Source: Pagrus major
Taxonomy: Eukaryota; Chordata; Actinopteri; Spariformes; Sparidae
Reading direction: 5' to 3'
DNA length: 64,000 bases
Assembly (NCBI RefSeq): GCF_040436345.1
Contig: NC_133216.1
Location: 20,299,792-20,363,791 of the forward strand
Part shown: in pieces, positions 1 through 12,100 of the stretch
How positions within the stretch are numbered: the first letter of the stretch is position 1
Layout of the letters: every line of letters begins with the position of its first letter
Translations under genes and position numbers: made by a program
Notes under the pieces: model-generated
Told to the model about the DNA's origin: nothing
Database searches by the model: none
Seen by the model: the letters and a program-made list of their open reading frames with translations, nothing else

Positions 1-92
1 CTTGCACTAACATAACCCTCCTACAGCCACGGAGGAACGGCCTCACACACACACACACACATGGAAATCAGGATAAACACACTTCTTCCCCT

Positions 93-113
93 CACACACA
101 CACACACACACAC
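93..113. repeat. (CA)n microsatellite abutting the hip1 exon 2 donor
   Basis: A pure CA tract (GT on the minus strand) begins four bases from the end of exon 2. A second CA tract lies at 44-61. In the transcript the intron opens GUCCGUGUGUG. Confidence 0.95.
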
Positions 114-117
114 GGAC

Positions 118-192
118 AATGAGGATATTCCTGGCATGCTTCTCTTTGACAGCGACCTCCTGTGTGTTGATGGCCTTATTGATGCTGACAGC
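118..192 (-). CDS. hip1: hip1 coding exon 2 (start of ANTH domain)
   Basis: This exon has 25 codons and is bounded by an acceptor (CCTCTTCACAG) ending at 193 and a donor GTCCGT beginning at 117. The peptide contains the conserved ANTH opening SINKAINTQEVAVKEKHAR. Ending at ATT puts the next expected residues (GTHH in mammals) in register. The intron that follows starts directly with a GT dinucleotide tract (113 down to 93), so the 5' splice site merges into a microsatellite and lacks the usual GTRAGT beyond GT and the +5 G. Confidence 0.9.
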
Positions 193-3100
193 CTGTGAAG
201 AGGAGGGAAGGAAGGGCAGAGGAGAGAGAGAAGGAACACAAATCAGCCCACAGACTTTATTCACAGAAATATAATACAATAAAATCCTTCAAGTCGTGTC
301 AAGTACTTGGCACCCTTCCACCTTTCAGAAAGTTGCCTTTTCCTTTCCTAACCACCTGGGGAACGGGAGGCAGCACAGATTTTTAGTACAGAGTGATTGA
401 CCCATTTTCTGCAGAGTTGGTATTCAAGGCAGCAGCTGAGAGGCCTGAGCTCCTGTCTGCTCTTCGGGAGCGCTACAGAGGCGAACACCTGTCTCATCAG
501 GAGACACATATGCATGCAAAGTGTCAGTTATTTCCCTTCTTATGCTCTCATAGAGAAAACGTCGTCTATCCGGCTGATTTGTGGGATTTTGGAATCATGA
601 AATGTAAAGGAAGGAATAGAAACAATCATGTATATTGTCTCTAAGACACATTTAGCATCCGGACTGTGAGCAGGCAGATTAAATGAGACAGCACCAGCAA
701 TGACTGACGTGGATGATCAGGAGGAGAATCTGTTCGTGCTGTAAAATCTACAGAGGAATGTTGGCTGAGCTAAAACTGAACCCCCTCCAACTTCAGCTCA
801 AATTAAAGTATCATCTAACTGGTCTCACAGAAACTCTGGAGAAGTGTCACCACTTTCCAGTTATATGTGCTTCCTGACAACAAACATGGTTAAAGATTCA
901 TATGGACCAGCACAGTCTGACAGCAGTCGTGACTACTGCAAAGCTGTTCAGGTGGTAGTGTTCGATATTAACACTGAAGGGAACTTCAAAAATAAGTAAA
1001 CAACGATGAATACAAGGTGTTTCTTACTTGTTATAAGTACAAATGAAAAAATGTGCCAATGGAACAGTGTCTCACTGATGTGCTGCTTTCTAGGTGATTG
1101 TATATTATCTCATAAGTAAGTGTAATGAGGTATGTTTTGACTAGATATTAGACGAACATACTTGGTAAGATGTTTGCAGTGGACACCAGAAGGGTTGACT
1201 TAGCATTAGCTGCTACAGATTTGGTGGTGTTGACAAGGTTACGAGGTATATTTATTGTAATTTTTTTAAAACACAAAGGTTTTTTAAAAAATGAAACTAT
1301 GTTTAGTCCTCTGGCTACATCTTTTTTAGTAAACATGTGTATTTTAGAGTGATACTTCTGTACTATACATCTGATTCCAGGAGCTGTTATATCAAAATAT
1401 CAGATTTTCAGAGTCTACAAGTTGTACTATGACAGTGCTAACATGCTAATGTTAAGCAGCCATAATGATTAACCGTATCAGTTCAGCATGATAGCATAGC
1501 AACATTTTTGCTTTTTAGAACTCAGCAAAAAAGTCCAGCTGAGGGTGACAGGAATACAATTGGTCATAAAATAAAGTCCGTTATCCTCTGGGAATCATGA
1601 ATATCTTCAGGTTTAATAGTAATCAATCCAATAATTGTCAAGACATTGTACTAAAAACCACAACTGTCAACCTCATGCAAACACTGGAGTCAAAGTCAGT
1701 GGGATTCATTCACTGGGGAACATGAACGCTTGTACAAAATATTTCAGCAGTCCATCCAATAGCTGTTGAGGTATTTCAGTCTGGGTTGACTGCTTACATG
1801 GCTAAACACCCTGTATGTGTTCTTGTGTAATACTTCTTCTTTATGTCCCATCAACGTTATGTTAGGCAGCAGCAGGAAAGCTGCGTGATGAAATAAATGC
1901 GAAAACGAGCCCACAAAATGTTCCTGCTTTACGTTCCAGGCCCATTTTGTTTGAGAGCTTAAGCCATTTCAGATGGTTTTCAAAACAAGGTGTTCTGGAG
2001 CAGCATCTGGCTGAACGTATCAGGTTTCACATGAGCAGAATATTAAACCAAGAGAATTGTACATCTGAACCCGCTCAACCCAAAACCTGGGTCTGAAAGC
2101 TCACAAAACAAAGCCAAACATGCATTCTGTCACTTTGCATGGTATCATGAACCGAGAGCATGGTGGCCGCGGGTCAAAAGAGGACGGGTGAGGCCTGTTT
2201 CATAATCTCACTTCCCACAGATGTCCTGAGTGTGCTCCTCCTCTTCCAGTATGTGAGCTGACAGGACTGGAAGTTCAACACAAGAAATCATTGGAGGAGG
2301 AGTGGGCAAGGAAGGAAGGAAGGAAGGAAGGAAGGAAGGAAGGAAGCGGGAGTGAAGGAGAAGAGAGGAGGGAAAACTTGGGAACATCAGTCACCATCAT
2401 TGTCACTAAACCCAACCCACTGCTGAAATGATTACTTTACAGCTGCGACCTTCTGCTCCCAGGTGTCACCGCCTGTTTTGAATCTAATCAGAGGATATTT
2501 TATTCAGAATCATAATCCCTTCAAACACACAGCTCGTTGGTATTAGAGAAAAACAATCTGGTTCAAATTCAGCTCCCGTCCTGTCCAAACAACAGCAGAC
2601 AATAGACTGCATCCTCCACACACCACAACTGTGTCACCAGCAGCTCTGGCAAGCTGGCAAACACGAGTTTTGTGTTCGCAGAAATCTAATCTACGAGTGA
2701 GATTCAGATCAAGTCACAGGAGTTGCTCGCTGAGGTGAAGTGTGGACAGGAGAAGGAGGAAGAGCAGGAATGTGGAGCCGGCTGCTGTTTCAACATCTCT
2801 GGCTTTAAATTCCATCCCCGTCTGCGCTCGGCTCGTAATCCTGCCGTCGAGCAGGAGACGCCGCAGCGTGTCGTAAGGAGGCTTCCACTCCTGTCATTAA
2901 ACACGCACACCCACGATTAAACACGAGCACTGGAGCTACAAGATCAACACCTGTCCTGTTGCATCAGCAGCAACAACCTGAGCCAAGACCCTGGCTGTGT
3001 GTGAGTGTGCGTACTGCAAAGGTCAAACCCAGCAGGGCTAACTCTGTGGTGTCCGTGCCATGTTTTCTGTGGACGTGCGATCACAGTCGATAGTAAAATC

Positions 3101-6100
3101 AGCTTTTCCGGCCAATATAGCACGCGCTGATGAAATCATGGCTGCCATTAACTACATTTACCATCAACACGTATTGAGCATCTACACTGAACATAGCAAA
3201 GATGTCTCTTTAACTCAAGGTCTGTTTGTTTGCTTTTTCTGCAGCTTTCAACTAAATTATGTGACCAAAGAATTGTAATTAGACGATGAGATGTGGCTGA
3301 ATTAAAGCATAACTTTGTCATACAGCTGTTTCTAAGGTCAAGACTGAGCCGTCACAGTTAACATTTAACACTATGTTGGTTCATTTGGTTATTCCAAGTC
3401 TGTTTTAGGTCCGTATTTGTTGCCATAAATCCCCAAAACTGCCTACGTTCATGTCCATGTAGGGAAATTAGTTTTGAAGTCCGTCCTGCAGCTTCAAATC
3501 ACACAGACATGCTTGCCTGCTTAAAGAAAAGCATAGCATAGCTTCCATATCTCAGTTTGCACATACACATACACACACGTCTGACAATGGCAACATATTG
3601 CACAACCCCCCATGGTCAACATCTCTTCGAGGATAAAAAAAAAAAAAAAATGCCAGCAGGGAAAGGTTGTCATTGTGCAAACATGCACAAGAACAGTCTA
3701 TTGATTAAAGACGGATGTGTGGTTTTTAACCAAATAAACGATAAAAATGAATATGAAACAGTCTGAAACTGCAGCACAGAACAGGAGCTGCCTATCGCAG
3801 CAGTGACGCACCACCGGAACCGGTCAAAAATACTGGCTGATGGCGCAGAGTCCGACATTAAGCATGGTGCATTTGATTGGCTTTGTTCACATCGGTCCAA
3901 AAACTACTCAAATCCAGAATTCTCAAAATGTGTGAATACAAAATACTAGCTTCATTTCCACCATTAGCACAGGAAGCTAGCAAGAGCTTTTTTTTTTTTC
4001 AGTGCAAAGGCTGTAATTTTTTTTATCAAAATAAACACTTTCCCCGCCCCTGACACCGACTCTTTATCAGGGAACTTATATTTCCAAAATCAGATCCAGT
4101 GTATATCTTAGCCACAACATTTTGTTAACACATCTGCCTTGCATTAGCAAAAAGGGAAGTGGCTTTTGTGTAATTTCCTGTCACTGCCCTGGTACTTAAT
4201 CTGTGAAAACAACAAATGACATTATCGTGTATTACAATCGGTACGAGGGCCATGCAGTGAAGATGACACGAGACTTCAACTAAAGTGTTTCTATTTTTGC
4301 TGATGTTAATGTGACATTTAGATTACATTAAGGGAAAATTTCATCAGTTTGATGTTTTTTCCAACATTGTGTCCTTTCAACTCATCTCGCATCCCCTTCT
4401 CTCTCTGTCACTCACTCACAAAAATCAAAGGATTGATTAAAAACTCCCAGTGCAACTGGTTCCCACATGAGGATGACCCAATTAGCCCACAGTGAGACTT
4501 TGTACTTTGTGTTTGGGTTTGAATGAGAGGGCCAGCTGCCTGGGACTCCTGGCATTGGCTGCTGGCATCGATGCATCAATGGCCTATTAGCACCTCGCAG
4601 TGCGGCCACGCAGACCAGCTGACACAGAGTGGCGATGAGACAAATTAAATAGGAGGTGAGAAGCAAGCGATTATGACGATGAAGACCAAAGATCAACCCT
4701 GAGGGAGTTAGATCGGTCACTGTGGGCAGAAACCTACGTCACTGCGTCCTCAGGGGGTCGAACTCAGCTACTTCCCTTCAGTTTCCCCACCATGCCGAAC
4801 CGTTATAACAAGGACTCAATTACGCTGAACACAAACCTCCTTTTTTGCATCTTGGTATCTACAGAAACATCTTTTTTTCCCTCCACAGCTCCACTTTCAA
4901 ACAAAGTGTTATTGACACAGTGTTGAAAGCATGTTAAGTTAAGCCTGGCAAGCTCCAATCAGCTCCTTCTGTAGAAAGCAGGGCATTGATATGCTGATCA
5001 TAGCCTGGCTGTGTCCACGGAGGGGTCAGTGCACAGAGCCCGCAGAGAGGAAGCATCTTCTGCCTGCTAAATGCAACAGCCCTCACCCGTCCACTCACTT
5101 CTCCACCCTCTGCCCCGCTTCTGAGCGACTCGCGAGAGCATGTGACGAGTGCATTGCCTCGGCACTTCGACTTCCACGTTAGTCCTGGAGATATGTCATC
5201 GCTTCTATGGCAGTGGAGAAAAGGCAGCGCTCTCTGTTATTTTAGTCCCCGCTGTGGCACATATAATGTCAACATTAACGATGGGACGAACCCTCAGCCA
5301 GTAGTTTTCAATCATGAGAAAATGACTTCGGAAAACCCAAACGGAAAGGGGAAGAGTAAATTCGGAAACACTTGTTCTCACCAGATTTGAATTCTCATGG
5401 TCGACGAGGAGGCGGAGGAGGTGTCCTCGTGTGACCCTGATGATTTAGTATGGGAGTGGAGTTATTAATCTTAGCTACAGTACTATGATTATGTGACCTC
5501 AGTCATTTAGGTGGAGGAGGAGGAGGACACAGAGCCGGGATGATAGACGAGCGGTTTTTTGGAGGTTCACATATTTATCAAATCATCGTTTCTTACTGAA
5601 GTATTTAATCATACGGTCAAGTGAAATGTATGATGAGTTTGTTTTGTTTTGTCAGAACACAAAGATATTCAGTTTGATATGATATAAGACTGAGAAAAGC
5701 AAGAATTCTCCATATTTGAGAGGCTGAAACAGCATTTCCTGTCATTTTTGCATGAAAACTTTCATTAATGAATAATAGATTATTAAAATAGCCTGTGATT
5801 ATTTTTCTGTTGATCAGCTAATTGATTAGCTGTAGAAGATCGCGCCTTGGGCACTGCAAAATTGTGACCGACACCGTTTTCCCAGCAAACGTATTTCAGA
5901 TTTTCTCTCACCCGGTCTGTAAAAAGGATAACAGCTAGACAACAATAAAATTGCTACTGAGATGCTCAATCTTTACAGAAAAAGGCAAGATGCAGGAAAG
6001 TCTTTCAAAGTCCCTGTGAGGGTTTAGAGTCCATGATCTTATCCAGCCAACTGAAAAAAATGCTCTCTAAATCTTGACCTCTGACACTACACAGACTAAA

Positions 6101-9100
6101 TGTTTTTGTTTTTTTTGAGACGGATAATGCTCGGATTAATTGATAATGGAAATAAACTATATCCGATGCAGGCCTACTTGCAAGAAAAAGCACAATTATT
6201 CAACAAAAATCGAGATAAAATGACATTATATGCAGTATGTACAACCCCGAGTGCACTGACCATATCAAACACATCTTCCCTATCAAAGCTACTTGTTGCC
6301 TTTGAAATCTCACCAAATCCAACTGTGGCCAAGGACATGCAAAGCGTACTTCAAAGTCGTATCTGACTCCATCTGTCAATAAATAATTCCAATCCCACTT
6401 TACCCTTGCCAGGAGAGCACATAAACGCGCTTTTTCTGGAGATTTTAGCGTAAATGATTGGTGAGGGGAGGTTGCCAACGCTGCTGCTGACTTGTTCTGT
6501 GCTATACAGGAGCTGCACAGTAAACAGTGAATGGACACACAGAGGAATGAAAACAGGAAACATGCACGGCTGTCTGTGAATGCAGCAGCTCCGTAACGCT
6601 GAGGTGCAGCGGTGGAGGCATGGTCATTGTGGCTGACGCACTGGGGGTGGAGGTAGTGGCGGTGGTGTTGAGGAGGGAGGTGGGGGGTTTACAGGCGCTC
6701 AGTCAGGCTTCCTGCCTTGGCACACCCTGCACTGCCCATTTCCTGCCTGGCTGCCTGCTGAAAAATGCCCAGCTCCATTCCCCTCCAGCTAAAAACCTTT
6801 GCTCGGTCAACCCAGACAGAGCCTGAGACGGTCAGCCAGGCCGAACGATTCATTCCTCCAGCCCTCTCATATTTCCTGCCTTCCAGGACTCTTGCAGGTG
6901 ACTTTAAAGGAAGGCTACAGCTTGTAACAACTTGGGTTGTTGTGATCAGGGAACACATTTTGTACTTTCCAAAGTTATTTGGCAGATCTAGGAACGAGAT
7001 GACACAGCTTAAAATATATACTACAGATTATCTAAACAAGTTTACTTGGATGAAAAACTGAAAGTAAGCCCACACGTAGTCTCTTATTTCAAAGGAGAAA
7101 GGAGTGCACTCAAAGGCAGCACACACAGTAAATTGTGCCAGGAAGTTGATCTTTAAACTGTGATGGATGTTTTAAACAAAGTTAACATTAAAGTTTTGTT
7201 GTTTTCTCTAAATAAGTTTAACTATACATTGGCTTGTTCACAGACTGTCTCATTATCTGACTGTGTTTCTGGACAGAGTATCGATAATGAAAGATGCAAT
7301 CTTTGCAATCTAGGGGTCGCACAGGGGTCACTGCTGTCACTCCCTAATTTACAGACAGCTCCTTTAATTTATGGACTAAACTAAACAACAGATCATAATA
7401 GGTTACTCGCAGGTATAGAGCAATTTTATCCTTCATTTAGAGTCCAATATTCACTCACTTTTATCTCCGTTTTTTGTATCCACCAACTCCTGAGGGAAAT
7501 ATCTGGCTCTTTAGCTGCTAAATGCTCACTGTGTTAACCGGCTAGTCGCTAATTGTGTCTGTCTGCTGTTTGGTGCCGAGCGGGTAGTATATACAGGGAG
7601 TTCATCAGAGTTTTTTCACTGAAAACAGCTGCCTGCTGCTTCGAAACAATGCCGGTAAGTGAGGTTGTGGGGAGTAACCAAAACAATGAGCTGATGGAGG
7701 CTAAAATGCTCCACAGCGCTCAGATGAAATGCAGAGAATTCTTCTACTTCACATACACATACACGTATTTTGAGCCAATTGTTAATATGAAAATAAAAAT
7801 TATTTCAGCTTTAAAAACAAACATTGCCGCTAACTGCTGCTAACACACAGCTAGCTGCCATCAGCTAGTTAGTTCAGCCAGTTAGTTTACCAATGCAGCT
7901 AGCGGCCGTATTAGCTGACTCTGTTCAGACTGGGAGCTCGGACCACAGGAGGAGCGTTTACTATCGGATATCACCTCTTGAGGTACAAATTGACTAGGGG
8001 TTAGCTGGTTAGCATGCTAACTTCAAAAGATATCCATGCAACACAGTCTTTGACATAACATCAACACTGTTAGCCTCTTTCTTCATATCCTGTTTATAAT
8101 TTTAATGTTATCTCATTAAGTTCAAGGTTGTCTACTCTAATGAGACACACAAACATATAAGTAGCATCAGTTGAGAAATACACAAACTGCTTATTTTTGT
8201 GTGAAAGTATCTGCTGTTTAGATGATACAAAAATAAACCCATCTGGCATTTAATATCATCATTTCTTGTGTAGTTGTGATGGTAGGACGCTAAAGAAGGT
8301 TTGACCAATTAAAAATACACGTCAGTTTCCTCGAAAATAATATAACTCCCCTCGCGGTTCAACAAACACGACCAAAAATAAACACTTGAAACCGAAAGCT
8401 AGCCTCACCACAGTCTGTTTCACACAAACAAACACCCTTCACCATGAAATGGCAATGTATTTATTTTTTTTACAAACGCATTCAAAAATCAGATAATAAC
8501 TGGAAAGGCGTTTTGGGCCCAAACATTTTTCCAAAAGTAACCCCACCCGACTCTAAAGGTCAGTCCTCTGAACAGAGCCCTCTGTGTTGCTTGTTTAAGG
8601 ACCATTTTTACTTGTTGCAACTGACATGAACATCCGCTCCCATACAAAAGTCACTCCACACCTCTTGAAAAAGGAGCCCGGCTGGCACTGACGAGAGGTA
8701 GGTGGTGGAAAGATGGTCTTTTTTAGAGCGGCTATTTTTCCTGTGTACACAGGGAAAGACACAGCTGTGAGAGGGAGAGTCAGGAGCTCGCAGAAGTCAT
8801 GTTACACAGGCCTCGTTGGACGGAGCTGAGGCAGCCGGCGTATTGATCCGCACCATTATCAACACAGCGAGCAGAATCTGCACTGTAATTAATAATGCTG
8901 CTCATAAGTGAAGGTGAAACGGCCCATAGGTTTCATTGGCTGATGGGCTGAAATGTCACGTATGAGCCTCTCAGACAGTAACTGGGAGCTTGTTTTTTCC
9001 ACAGAAGACACCGAGCATCTTCTATCCCATTAATAACATCATAGCAGAGCTTTGCTGATGCAGATAAGCCCAGTGGGATGCCGCCGTCTCTTAAGAGCCC

Positions 9101-12100
9101 ATTAAAGAGCATGAAAACATAGAGCTCGGGGATATTTGGAGAGTGTGACCTCAGAGCACCAGGCTTCTGTTCCTGAGGGCAGAGGTGCAGGGCAGCAGCT
9201 GGTCAAAGACTCACACACACATATGCCGTAGGCCGGGCTCCAGCGTAATTAAACTCTGAGGCCGACACCCCCGTGGCAGGTTTATGAGCCTCTCCTAATA
9301 GGACGGCTTTCTGCAGCCTCGTGTGAAGGAGCCTCGGCTCTAAAGCTCGACTTCCTGCAGGACCGGTGATGTCACGACGACGCGTTATAAAAGGAACATC
9401 TGTGCAGCTCAGCGACGCTCCTCAGCCCACTTGCTCATTACTCCCCGACACTGAACACGGGTGAACATCACAGAGTGTGTCTGTCTGCGTGTGTGGGTGT
9501 GTTTTCCTGAAGGACTTGATGATGGCATATGTAGTGATCTGACGCCAATTAAACCGTCCCGCAACAGTAAAACTCTGTTGGTTTCTTCTGCGCACCGCAG
9601 ACTGTTTGAGCCAGCCTTTTGCTGCGCATCGTTAGAAACTTTGCTGAAGTTATGTGGAGGCAAAAAGTAAAGATTGTCATTCAGAGATGAGACAGTTCAC
9701 TCCTCCATAAATACATGTCATTTGAAATGGAGGCAGTTTATGGCACCTGGGAAATAACTTCTCTGCTTTATTGAGCTATTTTGACAAAAAAGACGAGACT
9801 ACAGGTGCACAGTATCTTCAAATTAATAATAACTTCTTCTGATATTGTCCTGTTTTTGATTACAAATGGATGTTACCCATAATAATGCATTTCTGTTTCT
9901 AACGTTCATTTACATTATCAATTAACCTGCCGATTATTTTCTCCACTGATGACCTGTTTGGTCTACAAAAGAGCAGTAAAGTCCAAGGTGATGTCTTCCC
10001 AAAATTTAAAGGTTACAGATGCAAGCAATTATTTGCCGAGTAAAAACATAGTGGCGTAACGGCATCCTGAGCAGCGAATGGAGTAACACTTCCTCTTCGC
10101 GTGTTGCAATCCAAACTCCAAAAAGTTTTTCCTCCCCTCGATGCAATAGCTTGATGAAAGCAAACTAGCTGTTAGCTATATTATTAATCTGCTCGACGTC
10201 GCTGAATGTTGTACATAGCACCTTCAAAGACGTTCATTTTACCATTGTAGAAGACTCGAGGGCGTTTATGCTCATCGTTAGATACTGATGGAGCCCTCTG
10301 TCTGTACTCTGCGTTCATTTCCTCCATATTTGCGCATTTGACCCTCTAGTGGCCATAGTAATTATTACAGCAGCAAAGGAGGAAGTCAGGTGAAGAAGTG
10401 TAAAGAGTGAAAGAGGCCGTGTTGGAAGGATGTTGGTTGTGGATGGCTTGAGTCAAACAAACACAGGACTTTCGCCAATGTTTAGCGTGAAACCAGAAGT
10501 GGACAGCATGTTCTTTTAACTTACAAGCGTAGCGAGGTTGCGTTACGTACATAACGTAACTTAAGTTATGTTCATAAAGTAGGTATGTTTGTAAGTCAAT
10601 TGAAATAAAGTAGTGATTTTACACCAAACCACAACATTTTCCTGAACCTAACCAAGAAGTTTAAGTGCCTAAATCGAACCAAACTTCAGCGACCGAACGG
10701 TCAGTTAATATTCAACTGTCTTGATGTTAATACTACAGACTAAAGGTCCACAACAGGCAATCACCACATCCCTGATTCAGTTTTGGCTGGCGACTTCTGT
10801 TGCATGTCATCTCCTCTTTTTCCTGACGTTTCAGAGACTACTGACAATTGGAAACATTGTCGAGTTTTCCAAGAAATCAGGTCCAGTATGTGCAAGTGCA
10901 ACAGCTACCATACACCTGGGTCATCTACGTGGTAAACTCCTCACATGAGGCTAAAAAACATCAGTATCTGCTTCAATGACAGTGGAAACGATGGTTTATC
11001 GGATATTCTGTGAAAATTTCAACTTCACGCAAGTAAAAAAACACGTAAATGTGATCATGTTCCTCAAATCTCCTAAATCCAGCAAGAAGCTATTTGCCTC
11101 GACCATGCATCACCAACGTCTGTGCAGTGTGGGAATGTAGAATTGTTTTCATACCAGTGTGCCTCGCTTCGTGCCAAACAGCTGAAACACAGAGGCAGAG
11201 AAGGAATCGAGGAGAACGGCCTCGAGGAGCTCTGTCAGATCCACAATACTGACCAGTTTCCCAGTTACATGAAGTCTCAAATAACCAGTAAGGTGCCACT
11301 GAACGGAGAGCTACAGGAGGAGAATTTCCACCACTACACCTACACCATGTCTGCGCTACGTGCCCCGACTGACTTCATGTGGGCAGCTGAGATTTATTTC
11401 AGCAAACGTTCGAGAGCGAGTTTCCTGTTTGGATCTGGTGCCTCTTCATGCATTTGCTACTATCAACTGTGTGCCTCTTCTTTTACTGTTTCTCAAAGTT
11501 GTTCCCTTCACTACAAACTCTGAGGATCACTGGAAAGAAGACTCTGGGTGTCCTTTCATCGCCCACCCTCCCCCACACCTACACAAGGGCTTAAAAAGTA
11601 CAGCCATCCGTCCATGTTGGCACTGAGAGGCCGGTTTTTTGTTGCTTTGGCTTACGTGCACCTGCTGCAGGAGCCTCGGACGCATCGTTCACAGCTCGCA
11701 GGAACAAAACGGATGATGTGTAATAAAATCCACACTCGCTTCACTTTAAATTCACACCTAGCGTCGCTTTAAAAAACACACACAAAGACACACTGTTCGC
11801 TCCGTCTTTAAAGGTTTTCGTCTCCCAACATCAGACATCAATACAAGCTGCAATTGACATGCAGGACACATTTAGGCTGCGCTTTGCTGAACTTGTTCCA
11901 CCAACCTGCAGCTGGAGACAGACAGAGAAGGAGCCAGAGGGCTCCGGGTGCACATCTCACACATTATCATGTCTTGTGTCCCCAAAATAGACACAAAAAA
12001 ACCCTCACGTGTCCTCATTATACAGAGAAACCTGTGATCTGAGTGATTATTCCCAGTAGATTTAAGTGGATTTAAACAGTTGAGACCCTGTGCCCAAGCC

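Noticed and set aside
11122..11523. 133-codon open frame in hip1 intron 1
   Set aside because: It shows no similarity to known families and there is no promoter or splice support. Its codons look random.
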